In this document: one piece after another, positions 6,938 to 15,716 of the stretch | Layout of the letters: every line of letters begins with the position of its first letter | Position numbering within the stretch: position 1 is the first letter of the stretch | Assembly: GCA_040509515.1 (NCBI GenBank) | Contig: JBEVKV010000294.1 | Location: 1-23,410 of the forward strand | From: QHXN01 sp040509515 | Lineage (GTDB): Bacteria > Acidobacteriota > Blastocatellia > Pyrinomonadales > Pyrinomonadaceae | Direction of reading: 5' to 3' | Length of the DNA: 23,410 bases | Notes under the pieces: model-generated | Seen by the model: only the letters and a program-made list of their open reading frames with translations | What the model was told of the DNA's origin: nothing | The model's database searches: none | Translations under genes and position numbers: made by a program

Positions 6938-7804
6938 ATGATGAGGGTTATTAGGGCGCTGCTCCTTCTTATCATTCCTGCCGTTGCGGTGGCTCATCCG
7001 GGCGGGGGGCTTATCGCGCTGGATGCCGACACGGTCATCTTCGGCGACTCGATGTACAACGCCGTCTGGCGACTGGAGAAGGGCAGAAAGCCGCAGGCGC
7101 TCGTCAAGAACTTTCACGCACATTGGACGACCCGCGGTCTGGACGGCCACGTCTACTCGGAATCCTTTCAGGAGATTGGCGGAGCCGCTTTTCGCATCGC
7201 TCTCGACGGCGGCGAGCACGTCAAGGTCGCCGAAGAGTCGGACGTAGCCGCCTTAGTCTTTGCCGTCGGCAAACGCGGTGAACTCATCTTCCAGAAGGGG
7301 GCGCGGATTATGGAACGGCACCCCCGCGGAACCGTGACGCGGTTCAGAGGCTCGGGCGAGGTCGCGAAGGGCGAGCAACCCTTGCAGCAGGTCATCGCCT
7401 ACACTTGGGCTGCCGACGGAACACTTTACCTCTCCGACGGCAGCCGCCTCCGGCGCGTGGGGAGCGACGGCGTCGTGCGGTCGGTAGCCCGAATCGATGG
7501 CAAGTTAGTCGAGCCGAAGATTTGGAACTCGACAGGCGCGCCGCGGATTTGGAGCATCGCGCTCGACGCGCGTAAACGCATCTACACGGCGCTTCCTGAC
7601 ATCGGTCAGGTCGTTCGCATAGACCCCGACGGCTCGCAGCACGTCGTCGACCGGAGCGCCGGCGGTTGGCGCGTCACGGCGGTGGCGACGTTCGGCGATT
7701 CCGTCTTCATGCTCGAAAGCAGCGACTCGACCAACGACGGCCAGCGCGTGCGTGTCATCCGCGGTTCCGCGAGGGCGGAACTGCTGGGCCAGATCGAGCC
7801 TTAA
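6938..7804 (+). CDS. Secreted beta-propeller (SMP-30/NHL-like) protein (288 aa)
   Basis: A signal peptide (hydrophobic ALLLLIIPAVAVA, probable cleavage before HPGG) is followed by repeated beta-strand units typical of NHL/SMP-30 propellers, such as VIAYTWAADGTLYLSDGSRL, SIALDARKRIYTALP and GQVVRIDPDG. It is probably periplasmic or extracellular. No catalytic residues can be assigned, and the ligand is unknown. Two adjacent ATG codons (6938, 6941) lie 3 bases after the decayed beta-lactamase frame and lack a clear Shine-Dalgarno, which suggests coupled translation. It converges on the regulator gene to the right. Confidence 0.8.
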   Translation: MMRVIRALLLLIIPAVAVAHPGGGLIALDADTVIFGDSMYNAVWRLEKGRKPQALVKNFHAHWTTRGLDGHVYSESFQEIGGAAFRIALDGGEHVKVAEESDVAALVFAVGKRGELIFQKGARIMERHPRGTVTRFRGSGEVAKGEQPLQQVIAYTWAADGTLYLSDGSRLRRVGSDGVVRSVARIDGKLVEPKIWNSTGAPRIWSIALDARKRIYTALPDIGQVVRIDPDGSQHVVDRSAGGWRVTAVATFGDSVFMLESSDSTNDGQRVRVIRGSARAELLGQIEP

Positions 7805-7913
7805 GGTCTGCCCCGCCATCATCTCTCGCGCCCCACCAGCCCCGCCCTCGGCGGAGTTCGTCCGTACCTGCTCATCAACGTCACGGGGCACGAGGCGTGT
7901 GGGAATAACCCTC

Positions 7914-10163
7914 TCAATCCATGCTTTGAAATTGCAGCACGCTATTTAATTGGTTCCCCACTTCATAGAAAACTCTCTCCCCGTTTCTGGAGATGGCGAG
8001 TCGAAAAATCGCATCGTTCGGCCATTCGCGTAATTGTTCGGGCCGGTCGCCGTTTAAGGGAAGTTTCCAAAGACTGAAGGGCTTTTCCCGTTGCAGCACG
8101 ACGAATAAGCTCTCCCCGTCTTTCGACCAGTCGAGAAAAGGAATGTTGTCGTGTTGTGGGGTCGCCAGATATTTTAAGACTTCGCCCGTTTCGGCTGCGA
8201 CCAGCGCGAGCATCATCGTCTTCGTTTCGGGATTTGAAATGTAACAGGCAATCGTCTTCCCGTCGGGCGAGAAGCGCGGCGAGCGAGTCGTGCGGTCGGT
8301 TAGCTTGATAGGATTCTCGCCGTTTATCGAAACTCGCCAGAGCGTTTCGACTTTGCTCTCGGCATCCCGAACAAGATAGAAGACCGCTCCGCCGTCCGGG
8401 GAAATTATCGAATCTGTAACATGCCCGTTTGTCGTCAGCCGCAAGGTGTTTGTTCCGTTCGCGTCGGAGCGCCAAACGTCCATCTGACCCGCGCGATTCG
8501 ACATGAAGATCAACAGGCGTCCGTCGGCGGAAAGCCTCGGCGATATTTCGGCGCTGGCGTCCGAAGTCAACTGCCTTCGCTCGCCGCCGTCCTCGCTGAT
8601 GGTAAAGATGTCGGCGTTGCCGTCGTCCGTCGCGGCATAGACGATGCGCCCGTCGTTCGTCCAATCCGCGCCGAACGGCAGCAGGCATTCATCCGAGATA
8701 GTCGTCAGGACGTGAGTGTTTTTTCTAAGATTATTGACCGGAGCCGTCAGGAAACAGGTGAACTTACTGGATTTTACGGCGACCAGCGAATTCGTTTCGG
8801 CGTTCAGGCTGATTCCGTAACTTCCGTTGATGCCGTTAGCGACGAAGCGGGCTTTTCCTTCCGGGTACGCGACTATCCAAAGTTCATCGTTCAAGGCGGG
8901 CGATTTCGCTCCGAAAGCGGCGACCAGAATTCCGCTGCCGTCTTTGAGCCAGATGGTCTGGCCCGCCGAAATCCAGTCTTCGTGTGAGACGATCTTTTGT
9001 TCGCCCGTTTCGACGTTGACGACCGCGACTTGAACCGATGTCTGATTGTCTTCACGCTGGAAAACGGTCGCGGAAAGTAATTTCCCGTCCGGCGACCAGG
9101 AGACGCCGCTACTCGTAAATCCGTTCTCCGCTTTGCGAACCGCCAGACTCCGCTCGCCCCTACCTTCGATATCCGCAAGCACCAACGTCGTCTCTTCGCT
9201 CGCGGGGTTGCGGCGAATAAATGCGAGGCCGCTTTCGTCAGGCGAAATCGCCGCCGGACTGTCTATGTCGTGCAGCACCTCCTGCGAAGCTCCGCCGAGC
9301 ACGGAAACCTTGTAGAGCGTCGAGCCGGCAGGTCTGTCCTGCTCAGGATTTTCATCTACGGAATAAAAGATTTGCTCGCTGTCGGGCGAAAAAGCCGCGC
9401 CGATAAACGTCCCGTTGATTCGCGGAACAATCTCGATACAAGTGCCATTTTCGATCTGCCGCAAATAGAGGGATTGCACGCCGTTTTTAACTTGAACCAG
9501 CGCGAGGTACTTTCCGTCCGGCGAGATTACCGAGTTTCGTACGTCCGCGTCGGCGACGATTGTATCGACCCGAAATTTTCTAAATCCTGACTCCGCCAAA
9601 CTCGGTTGTCCCTCAAAGCCGACGGAGACGAAATACCCGACGGTGAAAGCCGTGACCGCCAGCAAACTGACGAACAGTGCGTTCCGCGGTGAAAAACCGT
9701 TTCCGGGAAGTGGTCGGCGGGGATTTCTCGAAAGTCTGTCCGAACTCGTCTCCGTCGAATCGTGGAGCCCGCGGCGTCGGGTGGTGAAGTCTGTTTGCGC
9801 GTCTTCTTCAACGGCAATTACTTCTTCAGCGCCCGATATTTCCCGCACATCGCCCACAAACTGGTAGCCGCGGCGCGGAACCGTAACGATAAATTCTTTG
9901 TCCTTCCGGAAGCGGCTGAGGGTCTTTCGTAAGGTCAGGATATTTTGCGCCAGAGTCGTCTCCTCGACGAAAGTATTCGGCCACACTTCGTTGAGAAAAC
10001 ATTCCTTTTCAACCACCCTCCCGTGATTGCGCACCAACACAACCAGAGTTTGAAACGCCTTCGGAGTCAACGGAACAGGCTGACCTCTGAATGTCAGCCC
10101 CGCCTCGTCGGCGTCCAGATAGAAATCATCGAATTTGAAAGCGAGTAAGGTTCTGGTGCTCAT
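7914..10163 (-). CDS. Transmembrane winged-helix regulator with PD40/TolB-like propeller (749 aa)
   Basis: Residues 8-105 are an OmpR/CadC-type winged helix (LTPKAFQTLVVLVRNHGRVV, ending VPRRGYQFVG). A low-complexity linker leads to one transmembrane helix (about 162-181, NALFVSLLAVTAFTVGYFVS). The rest, about residues 190-749, is a chain of PD40/WD40-like repeats recognised by recurring SPDGK/SADGR/DWTNDG turns, which places the sensor in the periplasm. This CadC-like layout lets a periplasmic signal control DNA binding directly. ATG 10163 has AAGGTAAGG just upstream. It is divergent from the TonB-dependent receptor across 404 bases and probably controls it; that is inference. It carries no receiver domain, so phosphorylation is not expected. 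Confidence 0.9.
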   Translation of the reverse strand: MSTRTLLAFKFDDFYLDADEAGLTFRGQPVPLTPKAFQTLVVLVRNHGRVVEKECFLNEVWPNTFVEETTLAQNILTLRKTLSRFRKDKEFIVTVPRRGYQFVGDVREISGAEEVIAVEEDAQTDFTTRRRGLHDSTETSSDRLSRNPRRPLPGNGFSPRNALFVSLLAVTAFTVGYFVSVGFEGQPSLAESGFRKFRVDTIVADADVRNSVISPDGKYLALVQVKNGVQSLYLRQIENGTCIEIVPRINGTFIGAAFSPDSEQIFYSVDENPEQDRPAGSTLYKVSVLGGASQEVLHDIDSPAAISPDESGLAFIRRNPASEETTLVLADIEGRGERSLAVRKAENGFTSSGVSWSPDGKLLSATVFQREDNQTSVQVAVVNVETGEQKIVSHEDWISAGQTIWLKDGSGILVAAFGAKSPALNDELWIVAYPEGKARFVANGINGSYGISLNAETNSLVAVKSSKFTCFLTAPVNNLRKNTHVLTTISDECLLPFGADWTNDGRIVYAATDDGNADIFTISEDGGERRQLTSDASAEISPRLSADGRLLIFMSNRAGQMDVWRSDANGTNTLRLTTNGHVTDSIISPDGGAVFYLVRDAESKVETLWRVSINGENPIKLTDRTTRSPRFSPDGKTIACYISNPETKTMMLALVAAETGEVLKYLATPQHDNIPFLDWSKDGESLFVVLQREKPFSLWKLPLNGDRPEQLREWPNDAIFRLAISRNGERVFYEVGNQLNSVLQFQSMD

Positions 10164-10567
10164 GTCCTTACCTTAATGGCACGTCGGGATTGACGCCGAT
10201 GTCCGGAAAGACGACTTACAGAGTCGGCAAAAATTGCTGCCGTTAAAATTAACCACGCAGCGTCTTCAAAATTTCAGGTGAACTAGTCCGGCGTGGGCCA
10301 TATGATGTCGAAAACCACCGGCCGCGTTGTGTCGCGCCACCCCACAGTTCACTAATCTCCCACCGCAGACGAGACAACTCGCCCACCCCTTCACCCTCTT
10401 CAAAAGTCTTTCACAAAGGCTTTGATAAAGATTTCAAATCAACTTTCACCTGACTTTCAAGACTTTCAAGGCCCGAGTTTTCTAACTTTAACGTCGCCCC
10501 AGACAGAACCTTTTGCGGACAGGTTCCACAAATCCATCGCTAGGCCCCTACATCAAGGAGTTTCTTC
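10164..10567. promoter_or_regulatory. Divergent intergenic region, regulator / TonB receptor
   Basis: This 404-base AT-richer gap separates divergent genes and must hold both promoters. Near the receptor side a possible -10 (TAACTT, 10483-10488) lies about 80 bases before the ATG, preceded by CTTTCA repeats; no convincing -35 was found. On the regulator side a short inverted repeat, CGGCAA-AAA-TTGC-TG-CCG, lies near 10212-10230. No ORF with a ribosome-binding site was found here. The receptor's Shine-Dalgarno is CAAGGAG (10554-10560). Confidence 0.5.
10408..10468. repeat. Cluster of CTTTCA elements upstream of the TonB receptor
   Basis: CTTTCA occurs at 10408, 10443, 10454 and 10463, with an ATTTCA at 10431. 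The last two copies form a tandem ACTTTCAAG-ACTTTCAAG. Start-to-start steps are about 23, 12, 11 and 9 bases, close to helical turns. They lie just before the possible -10 at 10483, where an activator or repressor could bind. The neighbouring transmembrane winged-helix protein is the obvious candidate binder, by position only. Confidence 0.4.
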
Positions 10568-13500
10568 ATGTTCAGCAGGATCAGGTTTGCGTTCCTTTCG
10601 GCGAGTGTTGTGTTGTTGCTCGCGACAGTTGCTTTCGGTCAAACGACCGGAACCCTTGAGGGCGTCGTCAGAGACACGACGGGCGCGTTGGTGGCCGGCG
10701 CATCTGTAAAAATTACTAACACCGAGACCGGCGCGTCTCGGGTCATTCAAACAAACGAGAATGGTCTGTACGTAGTCACAAATTTACAACCGGGTCCGGC
10801 CTATCAGGTCGAAGTTTCGGCCACGGGCTTCGAGACCAAAACGGTTAAAGATGTCGCCGTCAGGTTGGGGACGGGCGGAACCGTCAACGTCGAGCTGAGT
10901 GTCGGAGGTGTGAGCGGCGTGGTGGTCGTGACGGGCGACGCGGCGCTGATTAATTCCACGGAGAGCCAGCTCTCCACGTCTTATTCGCAAAGACAGTTGC
11001 AGGAGTTGCCTTACGGCGGCGGCTCGATTGACAACCTCGCGCTGCTGACGCCCGGCGTGATTACTCCCGGCTCGGCGAGTTTTACTAACGGAGTCGGGAT
11101 TTCATCGAACGGGAACCGCGGCCGCTCGAACAACTTTCAACTGGACGGGCAGGACAACAACGACAACTCGGTCGCCGGCCCGACCCTGACGCTGACGAAT
11201 TCCGACGCCATCGGCGATTACCAAATTACGACTAATAACCCGTCGGCCGAATTTGGTCGCAACGCCGGCGCTCAGGTGAACGTGATTACGAAAGCAGGAA
11301 CTAACGGTTTTCACGGCACGGTCTCTAATTTTTACCAGGGCTCGGCGCTCAATACGTCCAACAATATCAATAAGCAGACGGCCAAAGTCTATAATTTTCT
11401 GGCCGACAACGGATTCCCGCAGCTCCGCGGGTTGGCCAACCGCAACGGGAAATCCCCGTTCAGTTATAACCGCTTCGGCGGCACGCTCGGCGGCCCGATC
11501 AAAAAAGACAGGGCATTTTTCTTCGCCACTTTTCAGGCCGACATTACCAACGGCGAATTCGACAGCAATAATTTAGGCAGCGGCGGGCTGACCTTCACCC
11601 CCGAAAGCGTGCGGACGGCGACTGCTCTGGGATTTCCCGGGGCGGGCCAAATCCTCGGCAGCACTTTAGTCGGCGGCGGCCCGACGGCGGTGCAACTTCC
11701 CGGGTCGTTTTATGTCGTCCCGCAACTGCAGGACACGGACGGCGACGGCGTCCCCGACGCTTTCCTCAACGACGGCGGAGCTTTTACGAACAGCGTGTTC
11801 GTACGCAACGCGGCGGGGGGCTTAATTCCTTTGCAGACGGGTGAGGCCATTCGCATCCTGCCGGGCAGGAATCGCCAGTATCAGTTCATCACGAGAGAGG
11901 ATTTTAATCTGACCGACGAGGACAATCTCACCATCAGGTACATCTATGATAGTTCGAGTTTCCCGCTCGCCTCGGGCAGCGCTTTGAACGGGGCGGCTTT
12001 TGACGTTCCTTCAAAGAACAACAACTTCGGGGCGACTTACACCCGTCTGATTAATCCGACCAACACTAACGAGGTGAGATTCAGTTTCTCCCGACTGGAC
12101 GTCAGATTCGGCGACCCGGACGGAGAGCGGCCGGGCCCCGGCATCGGCTTCGCAGGTCAGCGCGACCGTCAGGGTAACTTCGGCAGTTTGGGATTCGGCA
12201 CCGCGAACACTTTCCCGCAGTCGCGTCAGGTCGATGTCTATCAGGTGCAGGACACTTATTCCACGCAACTCGGGAATCACGGTTTGAGGGCCGGAATCGA
12301 TTTCAGACATCAAAAAGTCAACAACTTCTTCCTGCCCAATTTTCTGGGGGTGTACCGGTTCGCCGCCGCGGGAGCAGTCCCGGCCGCGGGCGCGGTCTGT
12401 CCGCTCTGCACCTTCTACAGGGAGAACGGGACGCCGCTCGCCGGGCAGACAGCCCTCGCGTTTGAAAATCTTCTGCTCGGCAGACCCGACCGAATCACTT
12501 TCGCGTTGGGCGACCCGAACATCAAAACCACGCAGAACGACTACTTCTTTTTCCTACAGGACAACTGGAAGGTTCGTCCGAATCTAACCCTCAACCTCGG
12601 CATTCGTTACGAAGTCTCGACGACGCCTTTCAACCCGATTATCGACCGGGTAAGTGCCCGCGAGGCGGACGCGTCGACGGCTATCTTCAATTCCGCCTTT
12701 CCGCTTGAGACCCGCACCACGGCGAAATTGCCTATCGACAAAAACAATTTCGCCCCCCGTGTCGGGTTCGCGTGGTCGCCGAACTTTGAGTCTCTCGGGA
12801 GCAGGTTCACCAACGGCAGAACCGTGGTTCGCGGCGGTTTCGGAATCGCCTACGACCCGAGCTTCTTCAACATCGTCTTAAACACCGTCACCGCCGCCCC
12901 CTTCGCGGCCGCCGGATTTATCTCGCAAACGCCGGGCGCGGCAGGTTCGGTCAACTTCCCGTTTTTGCCGGCGACGACGGCGGAGCTTAACCTGACGCCG
13001 GGCACCAACGGCGGCGACCCGCGTCTGTTCAACCAGACTCGCGTCGACCCCGGTTTCTATAGCCCCTACACGTTACAGTGGAATTTCGGGGTGCAACAGG
13101 AAGTCTTCAAAGACAGCGTGTTTGAAGTTCGATACGTCGGCTCGAAAATCGTCGGACAGTTTCAGACGGTGAACGGCAACCCGAGCATCAGATTTTTCAA
13201 CAACGCCGCGCAGTGTCTCGGCGTAGACCCGGGGGCCTTTACGGGCGGAGCGGTTGTGGGCAGTCCGGCGACGACGACCGCGGCCGCCTGCGCCGGGACG
13301 GGTTTTCAAAACCGTGCGGGGACAAACGGCAACGGTCGGATCGACCCGGCCTTCGGCGTCACCAGACTCCGCACGAACGGCGCGTCGTCAAACTATCACG
13401 GGCTGCAGACTCGTTTCGACACAAGGCTCAGCGACCTTGTCTTCAACGCCAACTACACCTTCAGCAAAACCATCGACAACGCGTCGGAAATTTTCTCGAC

Positions 13501-14326
13501 CTTCGGCGGCGGGCAGAGTGTGGCCGACCCGCAGAACCCGTTCGACTCGACGGACGGCGAAAGAGGTCTCTCGGCGTTTCACCAGAAACACAGCTTCACG
13601 GCTAACTTTATTTACGAGTTGCCGATCTTCAAAGACCAGCGGGGCTTTGTCGGAAAGCTGCTGGGCGGCTTTCAGGCGTCGGGAATAATTCTGCTCGGCT
13701 CGGGCAGGCCGTATACGCCGACGCAGATTCTCGGGAATTCCGACCCGGGTTTTGACGGGGCTTTCTTTAGCGGCGTCGGCTCCCTGCGGCCGTATAACGG
13801 AAATCCGAATGCGCCCGTCGGAACGATTGCTTTCGGCTACGAAGCCGCCTGCAGTTTCCTGTTCGGCGGCACCGCCTGCAACTCCGCCGTCCCCGGCAAC
13901 TTCATCATCTACAACACACTCAACACGGGTTCGGCCGGGACTGTCGTCGCGTCCGCGGAGGCGGCGGCTCGTGAGGCGAGGCTGATATATAATGACTCCG
14001 GTCTGCTTTCGAGCGGAGCCAATCTGGCGGACTTGGAGGCATTCAATTACTTCAAGACGCCCTTCGGCATCGGACGCAACACGTTCCTCGGCGACAACAC
14101 CTACACCGTCAACTTCGCGCTGTTCAAAACCACGAGGGTCAGCGAGAGGTTGAAGGTCGAGTTAAGGGGCGAAGCCACCAATCTTTTCAACAGCCGAAAC
14201 TTCGGCACCCCCGACCCGCTGGTCGAAGACGCGTTCAACGGAATCGCCGTCAGCTCCTTCCAGAACCCGGGGTTTAATGCCGGCGCGAACCGCTCGCTGC
14301 GCTTCGGTCTGAAGCTGATATTTTAA
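10568..14326 (+). CDS. TonB-dependent receptor, Oar-like, with carboxypeptidase-regulatory domain (1252 aa)
   Basis: This is an outer-membrane protein. A signal peptide (residues 1-24, ending VAFGQ) is followed by a carboxypeptidase-regulatory-like Ig-fold (about 27-110, GTLEGVVRDTTGALVAGASV), a plug domain (about 125-245, including NGNRGRSNNFQLDGQDNND) and a long 22-strand-type barrel. It ends in SLRFGLKLIF with a terminal Phe, the usual signal for barrel insertion. A DTDGDGVPD motif (residues 389-397) resembles a thrombospondin-3 calcium loop and probably lies in an external loop. Proteins of this size and layout are abundant in Acidobacteriota, and their substrates are mostly unknown; carbohydrate or peptide uptake is a common guess. 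It is divergent from the winged-helix regulator and followed by the DUF2911 gene. Confidence 0.93.
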   Translation: MFSRIRFAFLSASVVLLLATVAFGQTTGTLEGVVRDTTGALVAGASVKITNTETGASRVIQTNENGLYVVTNLQPGPAYQVEVSATGFETKTVKDVAVRLGTGGTVNVELSVGGVSGVVVVTGDAALINSTESQLSTSYSQRQLQELPYGGGSIDNLALLTPGVITPGSASFTNGVGISSNGNRGRSNNFQLDGQDNNDNSVAGPTLTLTNSDAIGDYQITTNNPSAEFGRNAGAQVNVITKAGTNGFHGTVSNFYQGSALNTSNNINKQTAKVYNFLADNGFPQLRGLANRNGKSPFSYNRFGGTLGGPIKKDRAFFFATFQADITNGEFDSNNLGSGGLTFTPESVRTATALGFPGAGQILGSTLVGGGPTAVQLPGSFYVVPQLQDTDGDGVPDAFLNDGGAFTNSVFVRNAAGGLIPLQTGEAIRILPGRNRQYQFITREDFNLTDEDNLTIRYIYDSSSFPLASGSALNGAAFDVPSKNNNFGATYTRLINPTNTNEVRFSFSRLDVRFGDPDGERPGPGIGFAGQRDRQGNFGSLGFGTANTFPQSRQVDVYQVQDTYSTQLGNHGLRAGIDFRHQKVNNFFLPNFLGVYRFAAAGAVPAAGAVCPLCTFYRENGTPLAGQTALAFENLLLGRPDRITFALGDPNIKTTQNDYFFFLQDNWKVRPNLTLNLGIRYEVSTTPFNPIIDRVSAREADASTAIFNSAFPLETRTTAKLPIDKNNFAPRVGFAWSPNFESLGSRFTNGRTVVRGGFGIAYDPSFFNIVLNTVTAAPFAAAGFISQTPGAAGSVNFPFLPATTAELNLTPGTNGGDPRLFNQTRVDPGFYSPYTLQWNFGVQQEVFKDSVFEVRYVGSKIVGQFQTVNGNPSIRFFNNAAQCLGVDPGAFTGGAVVGSPATTTAAACAGTGFQNRAGTNGNGRIDPAFGVTRLRTNGASSNYHGLQTRFDTRLSDLVFNANYTFSKTIDNASEIFSTFGGGQSVADPQNPFDSTDGERGLSAFHQKHSFTANFIYELPIFKDQRGFVGKLLGGFQASGIILLGSGRPYTPTQILGNSDPGFDGAFFSGVGSLRPYNGNPNAPVGTIAFGYEAACSFLFGGTACNSAVPGNFIIYNTLNTGSAGTVVASAEAAAREARLIYNDSGLLSSGANLADLEAFNYFKTPFGIGRNTFLGDNTYTVNFALFKTTRVSERLKVELRGEATNLFNSRNFGTPDPLVEDAFNGIAVSSFQNPGFNAGANRSLRFGLKLIF

Positions 14327-14349
14327 GTACGACCGTAGCCTCGAAATAC

Positions 14350-14388
14350 AGCACGGGTGACATCGTGGCCGACGATTTCACCCGTGCT
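14350..14388 (+). terminator. Long hairpin after the TonB receptor
   Basis: AGCACGGGTGA (14350-14360) pairs perfectly with TCACCCGTGCT (14378-14388). Inside, ATCGT pairs with ACGAT around a 5-base loop, giving an extended stem with one mismatch. It begins 24 bases after the receptor stop. No T-run follows. It is the best transcript-end structure in the window and may separate the large receptor message from the DUF2911 gene. Confidence 0.6.
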
Positions 14389-14464
14389 TCGACAACTCCC
14401 GACCTCATCGCGCGACGCCGTCAACACGGCTCTTGCGTAAGCCCTGAAAGGGATATTCAAAACC

Positions 14465-15580
14465 ATGAAGAACTGTTTGGCCTTGCTGGGAATCATCTTG
14501 TTCGCCGTCCCGTCATTCGCGCAGGTGCCCTACAACTCGGCGGCGCCGAACGGCTACACGAAAAGAGCGGTCGTCTCCGAACAGGTCGGTCTGACGCAGG
14601 TGACGATTACTTATCATCGTCCCGCGGTCAGAGGGCGTGAGGGAAAGGTTTGGGGCGGCATCGTTCACAAGGGCTTCATTGATCAGGGATTCGGAAACGG
14701 CAAACCCACGCCCTGGCGGGCGGGCGCGAACGAGAACACGGTCGTCGAATTCGATAACGACGTAAAGATCGAAGGTCAAATTCTGCCGAAAGGCAGATAC
14801 GGATTATTCGTCGCGTATGACCCGGCGGAAAGCGTCGTCATTTTTTCTAAAAGGTCGGACGCATGGGGTTCGTTTTTTTATGACGAAAAGGAAGACGCCC
14901 TGCGCGTCAAGGTCAAACCTCAGCCGTCTGAGAAAAGCGTCGAGTACCTCAAATACGAGTTTTTAAACCAGACGCCGAACTCCGCCGTCATCGCTCTGTC
15001 GTGGGAAAAACTATCCATCCCTTTCAAGGTCGAAGTCGATTATTTGAAGCAACAGTTCGACGCCTTCGTCGCCGAGTCACAAAACCCGCGCGGCTTTACG
15101 TGGCAGGGATTAAACGTCGCCGCGAGTTGGTCTTTGCAGAACGAGTACCAGTTGGAAAAGGGGCTCGAATGGGCGACGCTGGCGACGAGCCCGAAGTTTC
15201 CGGGAAACCCGACTTCATTCCCCGCGCTCGCGACCAAAGCGCTCATTCTCGATAAACTCAACAAAGCCGACGAGGCGGCGGCCGTCATCAAAACCGCGTT
15301 GCCGTTCGGCAGCGTCATCGAACTCCAGCAGTTCGGCAGACAACTCATAGCCGCGAAAAAGCCGCAGGCGGCGTTAGAGGTTTTTCAGTTTAATTACACA
15401 AAAAATCCGGATCAATTCGTCACGCTCACGGGAATGGCGAGAGGGCTGTCCGCCAACGGCCAATACGCAAAAGCTCTGGACTTCGCCGTCAGGGCCTTAC
15501 CGTTGGCACCCAATGAACCAGGCAAACAGGCGGTTCAGGCGATGATTGAAAAGCTGAAGGCGGGCGCGGACATCAACTAG
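14465..15580 (+). CDS. Secreted DUF2911 protein with TPR-like C-terminus (371 aa)
   Basis: A Sec signal peptide (CLALLGIILFAVPSFAQ) precedes a DUF2911 domain (about 30-180), recognisable by VTITYHRPAVRGREGKVWG, TPWRAGANENT, LPKGRYGLF and VIFSKRSDAWGSFFYDEKED. Residues about 215-365 are helical repeats of TPR type (ALATKALILDKLNKADEAA; AKALDFAVRALPLAP). The function of DUF2911 is not established. The protein is expected in the periplasm. ATG 14465 follows GAAAGGGAT about 8 bases earlier. Position after a TonB receptor suggests a shared envelope role. Codon use matches the receptor rather than the high-GC flanks. Confidence 0.88.
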   Translation: MKNCLALLGIILFAVPSFAQVPYNSAAPNGYTKRAVVSEQVGLTQVTITYHRPAVRGREGKVWGGIVHKGFIDQGFGNGKPTPWRAGANENTVVEFDNDVKIEGQILPKGRYGLFVAYDPAESVVIFSKRSDAWGSFFYDEKEDALRVKVKPQPSEKSVEYLKYEFLNQTPNSAVIALSWEKLSIPFKVEVDYLKQQFDAFVAESQNPRGFTWQGLNVAASWSLQNEYQLEKGLEWATLATSPKFPGNPTSFPALATKALILDKLNKADEAAAVIKTALPFGSVIELQQFGRQLIAAKKPQAALEVFQFNYTKNPDQFVTLTGMARGLSANGQYAKALDFAVRALPLAPNEPGKQAVQAMIEKLKAGADIN

Positions 15581-15716
15581 GCGTGGCCGGCAATAACGTA
15601 AAGGCTCGGAATGCCCACCACGCAAATGACGACGGCGGCAAACACTCCGGCACCGCCCCACCGTCTGCCGCGAGCCGCGCTTTAAATTTTTTCTTGAGTT
15701 TAAGTTGTGCGGCGAT

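Noticed and set aside
5731..7804. Integrated mobile element carrying the small hypothetical genes
   Set aside because: No integrase, transposase, terminal repeats or attachment-site duplication was seen, and codon use matches the flanks.
15581..15716. Bidirectional terminator between convergent genes
   Set aside because: A T-run (ATTTTTTCTT) follows only a 4-bp CGCG-AGC-CGCG stem, too weak to call.
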